Of a stretch of DNA of 64,000 nucleotides, positions 10,701 through 21,743 are shown in pieces. Location: assembly GCA_907165275.2 (NCBI GenBank), contig OU015662.1, forward strand, positions 1,805,501 to 1,869,500, in the 5' to 3' direction. Source of the DNA: Zygaena filipendulae. Its lineage: Eukaryota; Arthropoda; Insecta; Lepidoptera; Zygaenidae. Position numbers and translations under genes: made by a program. The first letter of the stretch is position 1, and each line of letters starts with the position of its first letter. The notes beneath the pieces were generated by a model. The model worked only from the letters and a program-made list of their open reading frames with translations, made no database searches and was not told the origin of the DNA.

Positions 10701-13700
10701 TGTCAAATTAATGTTCTAGACTTAGAAATTTAGGTGGTGAGGTAGTATTTTAGTCGGTTACTTTTATTTGTTTTGCTCTCAATTTAGCTGGCGTGATTTT
10801 AGAATATCCTGAGTGACAGTGTGTTCTTCATTAACAGCAAATAACTTTGTCAATTCTTCTTGTATCAATTTAACTAACAAAACTTGTGTGTTAGTGTTTC
10901 TTTTGTTAAGTGAATCTGTACTAATTTTATAAAGAAGAAAGATATGATTTTTTGTTTGTTACTATTTAACCCAAAAATACTCGACCAATTTCAAAAATTC
11001 TTTTACCATTCGAAAACTACATTACTAAACTACATTATCCCTGAGTATATTGTAATCTTTTATCTGATAGTCCAATAGAACTGAAATGTATGTTAGAAGA
11101 TCTAGATGTGCAAAGTAAACTAGTTGGACTCACCATGAACATGAGCAAAACAAAATTGATGACAAATAATATTAAAGAACAAATTATAGTAAACGGAAAT
11201 GCCATAGAATATGTTGATAATAATGAATATCTTGGCCAGATAATATCACCTGCAGACCAAATGAATAAAGAAATTAAAAGAAGAATAACAAACTCATGGA
11301 AGAAGTTTTGGTTTTTAAAAGAAGTTCTAAAAGCAATAGAAATACCGACAAACCAAAAGTTTAAAGTTTATTATTTATGGATGCGAAACATGGACACTTA
11401 CAAAAAAGGACTATCAAAGAATATTGCAAAATAATATAGAGAGAAGTGTGCTCAATATAAAACTCAAAGATAGAATTAATCTTAATATCATAAAAGCCAA
11501 AGCTAAAACGAAAAATAGTAAATAAGGAAATGGCGGTAGACAGGTCATATGATGCGACAACACATTAATAAATGGACAAGGGATTTGTGGAGTGGTGCCC
11601 CAAATAAGGCAAAAGAAAAAGAGGAAGACTAAATATTATCAGATGGGCAGATGATTTGAGACACACTTGCTTGATGACCCCTTGGATGTGGACGGCAAAG
11701 GATAGAAAAGCATGGAAGGCTTTGGAGGAGGCCTATGTCGCAAGACAAGTTGAAGTTGTTGATGAAAATGTATAATTAGTTTAACAAGTATTCACTTACT
11801 TCACTTCAATAATAAAGGCTATTTTTATTTTATTATATTGTAATCCGGAATTCACGCGGCAACTCTAAAATTACCGCGGGTGAAACCGCGAGGGACAGCT
11901 AGTTGTTAAATATAGTTGAAAGTGATTGTTCAGGAAGTGATGTGTACAAGATTTAAAAGAGACCCCAAGACGAGACGTGAACAAAGAAGTACGTATTTAT
12001 TCGAAAATAATGTTGCAGGTGCGCGAGGCGAAGGGGCCCGTGGAGTTCGAGGGCGAGCCGGTCGGCTACGAGGGCCTCCTGCCCGGCTCGGAGCCCCCGG
12101 ACGGGGACCCGGCGCTCGAGACGTGCGCGCGCCACCGGCCCCTCAAGAGGGACACCTTCAAGAAAAGGAAGCTGTTGCAGATGCACAATCTGCACATAGC
12201 CACCGACAAGGCGGCCAAACCTTCGGATATAAGGTAAGTTTAGGTTAAAAGCCATCACACACCTAGCCGGAGGCGAAGCAAAGGCGGGCATTTTGTATCG
12301 TTGAAGTTTGTATGAAGCACTACACACTCGACGCTCCGGATCGTGTGTGTAGTGCTTCATACAAACTTAAACGATACAAAATACACGCCTTCGCTTCGCC
12401 TCCGGCTTCTGTGTGTGGCGCACTTAACAGCTAGTGTAGTATATACCACATGTTGCTTAGTTTCCACGGCACAAGCTTAAAGCTTAGTGTGGAGGGATCA
12501 AGTAGATCTGTGTTGTGAAGTAAGTAATATTATTGTTATGTGTGTGTGTGTGTACTGTGTGTGCAGATGCAGCTGCGAGCCGGGCGTGACCAGCTGCGCG
12601 GTGTGCACGGGGCGCGCGGAGCCCGCGCAGCCCGCGCCGCCACCCTGCACGCTGCCGGCTGCGCAGCGGCTGGCGCGCGTCGACCCCGCGCACCACCCCG
12701 TGCTCAGCGACGTCCGGGGTACGTGCCTGCACGCCTGCAGTCTGCGGTCTGCACCTGGCCACCCGTGCCAGCAGGGCAATGTTGTAACTTTTGTTGCTAA
12801 CATATTTCAGTTTCAATCAGGAAAATAACGATTTTGTTTAGCGACGTTTTGACACCTACAGGCTACAATATCTAGCAATCAACCAAAATCAACATACCTA
12901 CTTCAAAAATGTAACCTAAACATGATCAATTAATCACATAACTGCTGTTTCCTGTTTTGTAAAAATTATAGTTACAAAAGTTACATAATTGCCCTACAGG
13001 TGTGCGTTACCAGTATCTAGGGTCGCGCTTTTTATTATACTAACTGTGACTGGTCTGAAACGCACTCGCAGTGCAGCACAGGGAATTTCTTAACGAAACT
13101 TATACGCGGCAACAAAACGTCAACTGTCAAAAATGCTGCCTGACCATAATGATAAAAAGTAAATATCACTATCATATTACTCAAGTAATATCACTTGAGT
13201 AATATTACTCACAAGTGTGATGACGAGTGCCGCGCGTTGCCCCCCAGACGTGCCCCCGTCGGTGCACATGGCGGCGCTGTCGTCGCGCGCGTGGTTCCGG
13301 TCGCGCTGCTCGCGCTCGTGGCGCGGCGCCCACCACTCAGCGCCGCCGCGCGCCCACGCCCACGCCCACGCCCACGCCGCGCAGCAGCCGGCGCACGCGC
13401 ACGCCGCGCCCAAGCCCGCCCGACGACCGCCCACTAGTAAGTAATAGTACTTAGCAGTAAATCACACCAAGGGCTAATATTGATAAAATATAGTAAGTTT
13501 AAATTAAATATTTAATTTATGTCAATTGTATGTTTAATTTTTTTTATAAATTTGTCTAAATTACGGATTTATTTGTAAAAAAAATTGAGGTAGATAATTG
13601 ACGTAATATCAGCTCAATAGCTAATTAATAATTATTAGTAATTTGAGGGCAAAAAATATGTAATTCCTTTTTAACTTTATAATTTTTTCTTACGTCTTTT

Positions 13701-16700
13701 AATATTTTTTTGAAATAATAATGAAATGCATGCACCCTGCGGGTTTGCTCGCCACACCTGTCACGTACTGTATGTACTGTACGCACCAAATCTTAAGGAC
13801 AAGGACAGGCTTAATACTAGTATAGATTTCTGTTTACATTTATATAACACAGTTGATGAGTTTTTCTTTATAATATTATATTAAAATTTCTTCAATACTT
13901 GCTCCATTTTTTTCATTCAATGATTCCATAGACACTTATGCTTGTTTTCTTTTTTGTGACAGGAATGAAAAGAGGTCGACCACCCCTGTCTAGAAAGATT
14001 AAGGAGAAAGAAAGAGAGGAGGAGACCTCTTCTTCTGGAAAAGAAAGGTAATTTTAAACTAACTAATATGCAAATGTCGCGAAATGATGCAGCTTCGCAG
14101 TATTTTATTATTATGAAATCACTATCTGTTCCACGCGGTTTTACCCGCCGCGATAATTGACTTTTTTTCCCGTGGGAACTAAATGAGCAAAACCTTTTAA
14201 TTTCTTGACCTGTTTCATCCAAGAAAACACGTTCCATACAAACTGCAACCCCTTTTCCCCTCTAAGGGGTTGAATTTTTTCTTAGTGCAAACCGACGTCA
14301 CCTAGGGGATATTTGTGCAAAATGTCATGGTTCTAGCCCCAGCGGTTTCAGCTGTGCGTTGATCAATCACTCAGTCCGTTTCTGCTTTCATATACATATA
14401 TATTTATATAGACTGTTTCTTTTGGTTTCACCCATGTTCATCAAATAAATTCCTGATGGTTTCACCCATGTTCATCTATACTAATATTATAAAGAGCAAA
14501 AGTTTGTGAGTTAGTGGATTTGTGAGTTTGTGACGTTTAGGGGGTAATCTCTGGATTTACTGAACCGAATTTGAAAATTCTTTCACCTAAAGAAAGCTGC
14601 AGTGATCCTGAGTGTCATATGGTACTTTTTATTTCGGGATTCCCGCGGGAACTCCGAATTTCCTGCGGGTAAAACCACGAGGGAACAACTATTTCTAGAT
14701 CTACTGAACCGATTTTGAACATTCTTTCACTTATAGGGAGCTACAGGGATCCAGAGAGTTTGTGAGTTCGTGAGTTTTGTGAGATTGTAGTAGGTAATCT
14801 CTGGATCTACTGAACCGATTTTAAAAATTCTTTCACTTATGACATAGGGAACTTTTTATCCCAAAATTCTCGCGAGTAGGTACACCGAAATTACCGCGGG
14901 TGAAACCGCGGGGGTCAGCTAGTCAATAAAATGAATTCCGTTGTATGCCTACTGATTTAATTGTGTGTGCGTGTGCGTCAGGTCCCGCGCGCGCGGCAGC
15001 ACGGAGGCGCGGGCGCGCCAGCAGCAGGCGTACGACATCGACAACATCGTGATCCCGCAGAGCGTGGCCGCCAGCACGCGCCCGGAGATACTGCACTACA
15101 AAGAGATACTCACGCCCAAGTACGTGCCGAGTTATATTATTAGATTCACTTTGTGCATCTCCCTGACGGCCCTGACTGAAAAAAACTAAAAAAAATAGCT
15201 ACTCAAAATACCAACTACTTAATTAAGTACTTAATTTTAAAGTACCTATGTGATACATCTTGCTCTCTCCGAATTTGAATTGTTTTGTGCTGTGCCCTAT
15301 AAACAGGGTCCATAAAGAACTGTTTACTAACTACCTCAACACCTTATGTTATTTAATGGATGTGCAATAAATAAATAAATAAAATCAGCGCTAGGAGTGC
15401 CAAATCAAAATCTCCAGTTTTTGAGTTTATCGCGAACAGACAGACATATGGACGCGGCAGTGTTTTATAATATGTAAGGATAAATCTTTTCAAGCACCAC
15501 CAGACACACTTTCTGACGATTGTGAAGGTTGGCTAGTAGAGAATACCACTGTGGTGTAAGGTTACCTTTTGTGCCATGTTGCGCAATAAGCTTAACCCTT
15601 TCACCGCCATCCCCGTATTAGCAAGTTGTCTACGAAAGACGTGCTCCTGGCGCCGAAAACGTAATATTACGTTAAGCATTGCCAACACTAGGAGAAATCA
15701 TGCCTAAGGCATGTCATGTGGTTTTCTTCTGTTGACTGACTTGGTATATATTCTTCGTGGCAGTCTTCTGTATAGTTTATAGTATAATTTTGATTTATTT
15801 GTATTGATTGCTTTGAATTGTTTGTAGGTGGCGCGTCATGGGATGCCCGGATGTGCCTCTCAACAATGGAGTTGCGAAGTCGCATCGGATGTCTGAGGAC
15901 AGTGAGGTATGTGCCTGCGCCTCACGTTTTGCCAATCTCCCTTGACTTCAAACACTTTTTCGACTGTACTTAGACCTAAGTACCCGACCGGGTTTGTTAA
16001 GTGATGAGTTTTTTTAGTAAATACATATTCCTACGCAAAATACCTTTGTAGTTTGGCTATACATAGTTTATTATATTTATATACCGATACTTGATTAAAA
16101 TGTGTATTATTTAGAAACGTACTGCTATTTACCTTTATATTGTAGTGTTTGTTGCGTGGTGTACGTGTTTGTTTTTTGCTGAATAAAGTTTCATATTATT
16201 TTTGGAAACTAAAATATTATCTACTTACAAATTCATCCAAATTGTTTGTCTTTCAGACAAATCAATTACATGGTGAAATTCTGAAAATATATACTATAAC
16301 TAGCTGTCCCCCGCGATTTCATCCGCGGTAATTTCGGAGTTCTCGCGGAGGTTGCGGGAAAAAAGTACTCTATGTCCTTCAGTTCCCGAGGGAATTTCGG
16401 GATAAAAACTATCCTATCTTTTAAGTTGGACCATATTATAAATGGTTGCAAAATTTTATCAAAATCCGTTCAGTAGTTTCGGAGTCCATCGCGGACAAAC
16501 AACGTGACACGTGATTTATATATATTAGATTATATAAAGAGAAAGGATTTTATTTATTTTTTGTTTGTTACGATTCAACTCAAAAACTATGGACCGATTT
16601 AAAAAATTCTTTCACCATTAGAATGCTACATTATCCCTGAGTAACATAGGCTTTGTAACCCGGAATTCCCGCGGGAACTCCGAAGTTACCGTGGTAAGTA

Positions 16701-19178
16701 AAATATACATTGTCATTAAAAACGCTGATCAATAACAAAAGGTAAAATTTTTTTTTTTTATCTGTTTGGATATATAATAGCAAGCAGTCACTCAATTCAC
16801 TGACTAAAACGACGTGACCTCTTGAAGTTGAAATTTGGCAGGGAAAAGTTTATAGGTAGGAGTCGTCAACTGAGAAAACTGAACCAAATCAACTCATTGG
16901 AAACCGCAGGGAACAGCTAGTACACACTAAAAGCAATAAATATTATGAATACCGTCAACAGGAGGAGGACATGTCGGAAGCGGCGATCCTGGCGCGGCAC
17001 GTGCGCGCCGAGGCGGCCGAGCGGGGCCGCTACCTGCACAAGCCGCGCGCGCGCCGCTCGCAGCCCGACCACGAGCCGCCGCCCGCCGCGCACGACCCCG
17101 CCCACGTCCCCGCCCACATCCCCGCCTCCGCCCACGTTCCCGCCCACGCCGCCGCCGAGCACGGCGCTGTGAGCCAGCCGCAGCCGCAGCCGCAGCCACC
17201 CGCCGAGCCGCCGGAACCGCATGAGGTTAGTACCCATTTTTCATACGCGTCACAGCTCTCGGCCGTCGTTCGTGTTGGGATTATATTTTGCAAAAAAAAG
17301 TATTGTACTTGATTCAAACCAATTGGGATGTGGACTACTTTAGAAAATCAAAATTCTAATTAGTCCGTCAGTTAGAAAATAAAAAAAACAATAGACACGT
17401 ATTTTTTGCTTTTTCAAATAAATTAAAATATACAGAGATAAAGTCGTGACGTCACTAACCGCTAAAACCGCCATACAAACTGTCAGAATAGTGACGTCAC
17501 GCGAAATTTCAACTCAATATATCACCGTTATTTTTTGATTACGTAAAAAAAGAAAAAATACGTGTCCAATATTTTTTAATAATCTACAAGACGGAATAAA
17601 AAATCAAAATTAGTCAACATGCCCATTCCCCATCCTATACCTATCCTGCCGCGCTTATGATAAACGCATTAACTTAGATCTGAAAGTTTCCGAGAAAATC
17701 ACGCCTAAAGTTTTCATTTTTATTTTGCCTGTATCTTCAAAACTATTTGAGGTACGAATATGAACTTTGTACCAAAGTAAAGAATAAATTTTTAAAAATT
17801 TATATTTACAAACACATATTAAATATTTAATAAGGTATAACATATAATTAGAAAAAGGTACTTATCGTTAGCAGCCTCTAATAAGACGAACTTACGTTGA
17901 CTTGTCAAAAACGCATTAATTATCGTACTTGATACATGAATGCTCAGTAAAACAATACATATAATGCGATTTTGTGTAGTCATTGTTACTTCACTCCTTC
18001 ATTATTACACACTATAATATATCATCACTTGATGCGTTTATATTATGTACAGTTTCTGATTTAAGGAGTTAAAAAAGCTTCTAAAATACAATCAATTTTA
18101 TAAAATAAAGTGTTTATTTAAGAATACTTTTTATTAATTATCTAACACTTGTAGATATCTTAATAAAGATATTGCGCCTATGACTAGTCAATCTATCTTT
18201 ATTAGAATACGTTTATACTTAGTATAGTTAGTGAAACTGTTATTAAAGTCTTAGTTGGTGCATTTATAAAATCTGAAAAACCGTATTACTAAGAATTTAT
18301 GAAACGTTACTTTGAAAACTTTGTAGATCTCGTTTTCCTGGTTTCAGATAATATGTATATAACTCATTTTACTCAAAAAATAAAAATACAAAATGTGACT
18401 TCATGAAAACTTCAGTAGTCAATAATGGAGTTTTTATGATGGGTGTATTCTATATATACAACGTGTTAATGAATTAACCAAAAACCTGATACACCCCATT
18501 TAAAAAAAAAAAAAAACAATAATGTGACTAAAATATAAATTATGTCGAAAAAATTAATAGGTTAAAAGGTATTCAACATAGTTAAATTTCAAGCGCTACG
18601 CCCGTGCCTACGTGACAATGACCGATTCGATGTCCTGGCTACGGGCGGTGTACGCGCCAAATATTGAGTTATAAATAATTAAGACATAAAATGAAAAAAA
18701 TATAATATGGTGCGATCGATTCGGAAGTCGATTCTGAGCAAACTACTTTCTAATTTTCAGTTAATTCATTGACACGTTGTATATATTATAAATTAGAGAA
18801 AATTTGTAAAAACATTTATTTTGTTCGGTATAGGTACAATAAAGTGTTATCTATCTAGTATGTATCTATCTATTCCAGACAGTGAGACCGTACTCGCCGC
18901 GCCGCTTCCCGCTGCCGGAGGCGGCGTACCGCAGCATGCTGCGCGCCGGCACGCCGCCCCCCGGCTCGCCGCCCCGCTCGCCGCCCCCCGGCTCGCCCCC
19001 CGCCCCGCCGGCCCCCGCCCCCGCCCCCTCGTCGCCGGGGTCGCGCGACGACGCGAGCACGCTGTCGTCGCCGCCGCCGTCGCCGACGTCGCCGCTGTTC
19101 GACGGCGACGACCCCGACGACGCCGAGTGGGAGCCGCGCAGCGAGAAGGTCGAGCGCCGCCGGAGCGCGTTCAGGTGA
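7720..19178 (+). CDS. KANSL1: KAT8 regulatory NSL complex subunit 1 (KANSL1/NSL1, waharan-type), ten coding exons
   Basis: Exons: 7720-8567, 10354-10480, 12019-12233, 12567-12718, 13248-13436, 13963-14047, 14982-15119, 15828-15906, 16962-17225, 18879-19178. Phases agree at every join and give 798 residues. Seen: residues ~284-325 carry [20 protein letters not shown] and a coiled [12 protein letters not shown]; ~385 has [16 protein letters not shown]; residues 556-563 are YDIDNIVI followed by [11 protein letters not shown] and YKEILTPKW; ~612-640 [17 protein letters not shown]; ~706 RRFPLP. Known: the [14 protein letters not shown] block through the acidic S.AA..RH segment is the KANSL1/MSL1 PEHE region that contacts the MOF acetyltransferase; NSL1 scaffolds the nuclear NSL complex at housekeeping promoters. 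The intron after exon 2 uses a GC donor. Exons 3-10 are very GC-rich with AH, AP and QP repeats. A poly(A) signal AATAAA lies at 19356-19361. The C-terminus could be extended by an alternative splice (see findings). Only the start is less certain: an in-frame GTG lies nine bases upstream. Confidence 0.92.
9690..10185 (-). mobile_element. 3' end of a jockey/CR1-type LINE (in KANSL1 intron 1)
   Basis: On the minus strand about 85 codons read [20 protein letters not shown] (one 20-residue block) continuing with [20 protein letters not shown] and ending with [16 protein letters not shown] and a stop at 9925-9927. This is typical of the C-terminus of lepidopteran non-LTR reverse-transcriptase polyproteins. 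The 3' side runs into an AATTTTG-type short repeat tail (~9710-9740). 5'-truncated, so a dead copy. Confidence 0.8.
10915..11902 (+). mobile_element. Helitron-like element, split by an RTE insertion (in KANSL1 intron 2)
   Basis: The left part, from TC at about 10915 to 11057, has the family TTTTTTGTTTGTTAC and CCCTGAGTA blocks. The right part, 11834-11902, has CCGCGGGTGAAACCGCGAGG then GACAGCTAG. The interruption is the RTE copy at 11058-11833, flanked by the same 12 bases on both sides. Confidence 0.75.
11058..11833 (+). mobile_element. 5'-truncated RTE-type LINE
   Basis: The frame at 11090-11434 reads [17 protein letters not shown], then a [13 protein letters not shown] block and [12 protein letters not shown]. 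Further on, in shifted frames, come [17 protein letters not shown] and [16 protein letters not shown]. These are standard landmarks of the RTE-clade reverse transcriptase C-terminal half. The flanks are the exact duplication TATATTGTAATC (11046-11057 and 11834-11845). Stops and frameshifts make it inactive. Confidence 0.88.
12251..12421. mobile_element. Palindromic MITE just after KANSL1 exon 3
   Basis: Arms of roughly 75 bases (12251-12328 and 12345-12421) pair with few mismatches. Both carry GCCGGAGGCGAAGC and the tract GAAGCACTACACAC or its complement; the loop is about 16 bases. It starts 17 bases past the exon 3 donor. Open frames across it are artefacts of the palindrome. Confidence 0.8.
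12539..12562 (+). repeat. (GT)n microsatellite forming the acceptor tract of KANSL1 exon 4
   Basis: TGTGTGTGTGTGTACTGTGT runs straight into the GTGCAG acceptor. Only alternating T/G, not C/T, precedes the AG. Confidence 0.8.
14107..14400 (-). mobile_element. Helitron-like relative, minus orientation
   Basis: TGTTCCACGCGGTTTTACCC opens it; the far part (GTGCAAACCGACGTCACCTA, then ATGGTTCTAGCCCCAGCGGT) recurs at 41100-41190. No coding. Confidence 0.5.
14475..14922 (+). mobile_element. Compound Helitron-like element with internal tandem copies
   Basis: Starts TC after A with TACTAATATTATAAAGAGC, and ends with ACCGCGGGTGAAACCGCGGG then GGTCAGCTAG followed by T. Inside, the block around TGGATCTACTGAACCGATTT occurs three times (near 14550, 14695 and 14800), so the copy has been internally duplicated or is several copies side by side. 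Confidence 0.7.
15597..15720. repeat. Dispersed repeat shared with 2405-2640
   Basis: Shares TTTCACCGCCATCCCC, the GTGCTCCTGGCGCC block, ACGTAATATTACGTTA and a following GCATTGCCAACACTAGGAG with the copy near 2405-2640. Contains a perfect ACGTAATATTACGT palindrome. Not coding. Confidence 0.55.
16300..16530 (-). mobile_element. Helitron-like element, minus orientation
   Basis: Begins CTAGCTGTCCCCCGCGATTT then CATCCGCGG; further in are GTACTCTATGTCCTTC and ATCAAAATCCGTTCAGTAG, typical internal blocks. It ends near TATATTAGA at about 16527. Confidence 0.75.
16531..16700 (+). mobile_element. Helitron-like element, 3'-truncated
   Basis: Lies back to back with the previous copy: TTTGTTTGTTACGATTCAAC, then CATTATCCCTGAGTAACATA and CCCGGAATTCCCGCGGG. 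It breaks off before the CTAG end. Confidence 0.6.
17345..17620. mobile_element. MITE family A, copy 1 (KANSL1 last intron)
   Basis: Imperfect inverted ends of about 60 bases, each containing GACACGTATTTTTT (the right one as ACGTGTCCAATATTTTTTAA). Two TGACGTCA palindromes sit inside (~17448 and ~17493). Related copies lie at 27720-28010, 61645-61900 and a fragment near 30530-30600. Confidence 0.7.
18452..18788. mobile_element. TIR element (MITE) in the last KANSL1 intron
   Basis: Ends: TATATACAACGTGTTAATGA at the left, and the complement of TCATTGACACGTTGTATATA at the right. Interior AT-rich with no frame. Its right end lies about 90 bases before the last exon's acceptor. Confidence 0.7.
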
Positions 19179-19361
19179 ATCCAGCGCGTCGCGCGCCTGT
19201 CGCCGGCGCGACGGTTTGTTTTCTTAGTTTCTTGACCCGGTGCTCGGGTTAGATCACCTGATGGAAGACTGTCAAAGGCTAGCTCTTTTCGAGTATAAAG
19301 TCGAAGTCAAATCATTTATTCAAATTTGACCCATAATGTGGCTCTTTTTAACGTCAATAAA

Positions 19362-20553
19362 ATTACAGTTATTATGACAGCACCCATAAAATATCCACCC
19401 TTCACAGCTTTCTAGTGCAATGGCTGAAGAGAAGAAGCTGCGCAACAAATTCGAAGTAGTACGCTGTCAGTTTAACCCCGAGCACCGGATTTATTGCCCA
19501 TCTACATATATACATATATTTAGGTGCATTTTTTTGAAGTTTTGTCATTGAATTCTGTGAGTCGTTCTGTGAACGGGTTCGAAAATTCCCGTACTGAAGT
19601 CTCGCAAGTGCAAAAGACGTATCGCATACTAATCGCAGGATTCGCATGCTAATGCTTAAATATTTTTTAAGCGTTCGCATGTGACTTGCGATTCCGTGTG
19701 CGAAAAGTGATTCGAACGAATCAAAAATACGTCTCCATTCGGATTTCAAAACTAAATGTTCAAAGTTTCTCTATAAAGACTTTAGAGAACCAATATCAAA
19801 GAAGGAAATTTATAAGGTTAACTACTTAAACGTATTATTTTCGAAGTAAGTTTAAAAACATTGAAAATGTATTATTACTAAAATTCGTAATATATGTATT
19901 ATCAATTAATTGAAAGATAAAATTTATTGAAATAGTAATTTGCTAAAGTTTAAAATAGTTTTGTCATTGATTATTATTGGTTACCTAAAGTTTCTATGGA
20001 AATAGGCCTTGGAATCTTCATTCGTTTGGCTCTTAACAACAAATTTAACCTCACTAGTTGTACAGTTTCGTATGGGCGAGTCTTAGCTTTATAACATGTT
20101 CCAATGATAGATAACTTTCGAATACACCTAAGGTATTATTTTTGGACGATGATGTGCCTTTCGCAAATAGACAGTTAATGGTATCTTTGTCACTATAAAA
20201 TTTTGAAAATTGTTATTTGTAAGATAACGGTAATATTGTAAAATGCTGAGGACAAGACACACATGAGAAATCTGTAGCATTTGACTCTGATGTGATCATA
20301 GTTCAAAACAAACCTAATCTAGCCTGTAGGGATGCGCTCCAACACCTCTGCATTGCCAACCGATTACAAACTAAAGGTTTTTTCAATTTTATGGTGACAT
20401 AATAATATTATGTAAAGAAAATTTTAATAATTATATTTTCTGCATGGATAATGGATATAGATATTTAGGTTACAATTCTAACCAACAAGTTTTCTTTTTG
20501 TATTATATAAAGTTTACACACTATTTTTATCGAAATATGATGCAAAAAATTAA
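19362..20553. other. Intergenic DNA after KANSL1
   Basis: Past the poly(A) signal there is no supported gene, apart from a possible alternative last exon at 19416-19551 (see findings). The CAAATCATTTATTCAAATTT block near 19308 is reminiscent of LINE 3' tails. Confidence 0.4.
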
Positions 20554-20755
20554 AGGCCCCGATTCACTAAGAACACCACACACAAATGGTTCGTGCCCGA
20601 TCCCAAAAAGAGTCTCGCTTCAAAAACGTATGTAGACAACATGTCTTACGGCATACAGAATACCACAGTAATTTGTGATGTTTGGCCACCTGAAGCATGT
20701 GATTGTGTTACAGACACTGGGCAAGGAAGGTTGTTGGCCATAGTGAATCAAGGCC
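20554..20755. mobile_element. MITE family B, copy 1
   Basis: Left end GGCCCCGATTCACTAAGAAC; right end is the complement of GGCCATAGTGAATCAAGGCC. Internal GGCATACAGAATACCACAGT resembles copy 3 (GGCATACAGAATAATAA). Open frames across it are not genes. Confidence 0.7.
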
Positions 20756-20856
20756 AAAGTTTTATAGAATTTGGTATAAGGCAAAACGATATAGGTAGGT
20801 TTGATTTGTAAACAGTGACGACTGACGTACTCCATCTTTTTAACCCGACGTGATTT

Positions 20857-21091
20857 GGACGCAAATAAGCAATAACATGTTAACAAACAAAATTAAGTTA
20901 CCTATTCAGAACGATTTATTGAGAGTTAGGGAACGTTTTTTAATTATATGTTTACATTATTACATTGTTTAAGTATGTAACTAAATATTGAATATAAAAA
21001 ATGTTGACAGAAAATGGCGCTATAATTTTAAAACACGATTTACTCAATATTTCTCCAGTGTGGGTTAACACACTATTGCTTATCTATGTCC
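20857..21091. mobile_element. MITE family C, copy 1
   Basis: Left end GGACGCAAATAAGCAATAAC; right end is the complement of ATTGCTTATCTATGTCC. About 235 bp; the same structure recurs at 31129-31602 and 59679-59917. Confidence 0.8.
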
Positions 21092-21214
21092 ATTTGGCTT
21101 CACTCTGCTTGCGCTCCCCGTGGGGTTCCACACCTGTTTCCTATCGTCCGTTTTGCCTTTCGCGTTGCGCTTTCAGTCACCGGAATTGTTTAACCGTGTT
21201 TGATTATGACGTAA

Positions 21215-21584
21215 CTAGTGATGTGCCGGATCATTAAAAATGTCTAATAAATATATCCACAGAGAGGAATCCGAATACGGGTACGGATACTTGGTGTCAA
21301 GATCTGCGGATCATAATTTTTATGACTCAATCGGTGTCGGTGCGCGTGACCTTGAAAACATAGTCTACGCCGCTTGACATTTTGCGTGAGCCGATGTTTG
21401 CGACTTGCATTGCGCGGCTCTTTCTTTTGTTTTGTTTATTTAACTGAAAGAAATTTAATAGTTTTTCATTGCTACCGAATCACCTATGTATCGAAAATGA
21501 ATAAAGTAAAATATCCGCCAAAAAAGTAACGAATACGGATCTTTCTCGGATATCCGCGGTTACGGAAATCCGGCACATCACTAG
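21215..21584. mobile_element. TIR element with perfect 16-base ends
   Basis: CTAGTGATGTGCCGGA at the left and its exact complement TCCGGCACATCACTAG at the right. About 370 bp. The interior holds repeated GGATA/CCGAATAC-type blocks, no coding frame. Confidence 0.8.
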
Positions 21585-21743
21585 ATATGAGTCACCGCGG
21601 CTCTAGCGCCTGCTCCACAGATTACCGTCGCTCCTTTCTGCTTCTATGTAGTCTTTTTGCCAGTGAAAATTATTGTCAATGGCAACCAATATTAGTAATG
21701 AATAATGATTTGTCATGTATGTGGATACCTACGACGAGTAACA

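Noticed and set aside
11953..12360. 135-codon minus-strand open frame
   Set aside because: Runs antisense through a real KANSL1 exon and into the palindromic MITE; GC-rich exons open shadow frames.
12484..13454. Several overlapping frames of 75-113 codons on both strands
   Set aside because: Shadows of the GC-rich KANSL1 exons 4 and 5; only one frame has phase-correct splice sites and matching motifs.
20593..20811. 72-codon frame with several cysteines
   Set aside because: Covers MITE family B copy 1 and reads beyond its right end; no splice or start context.
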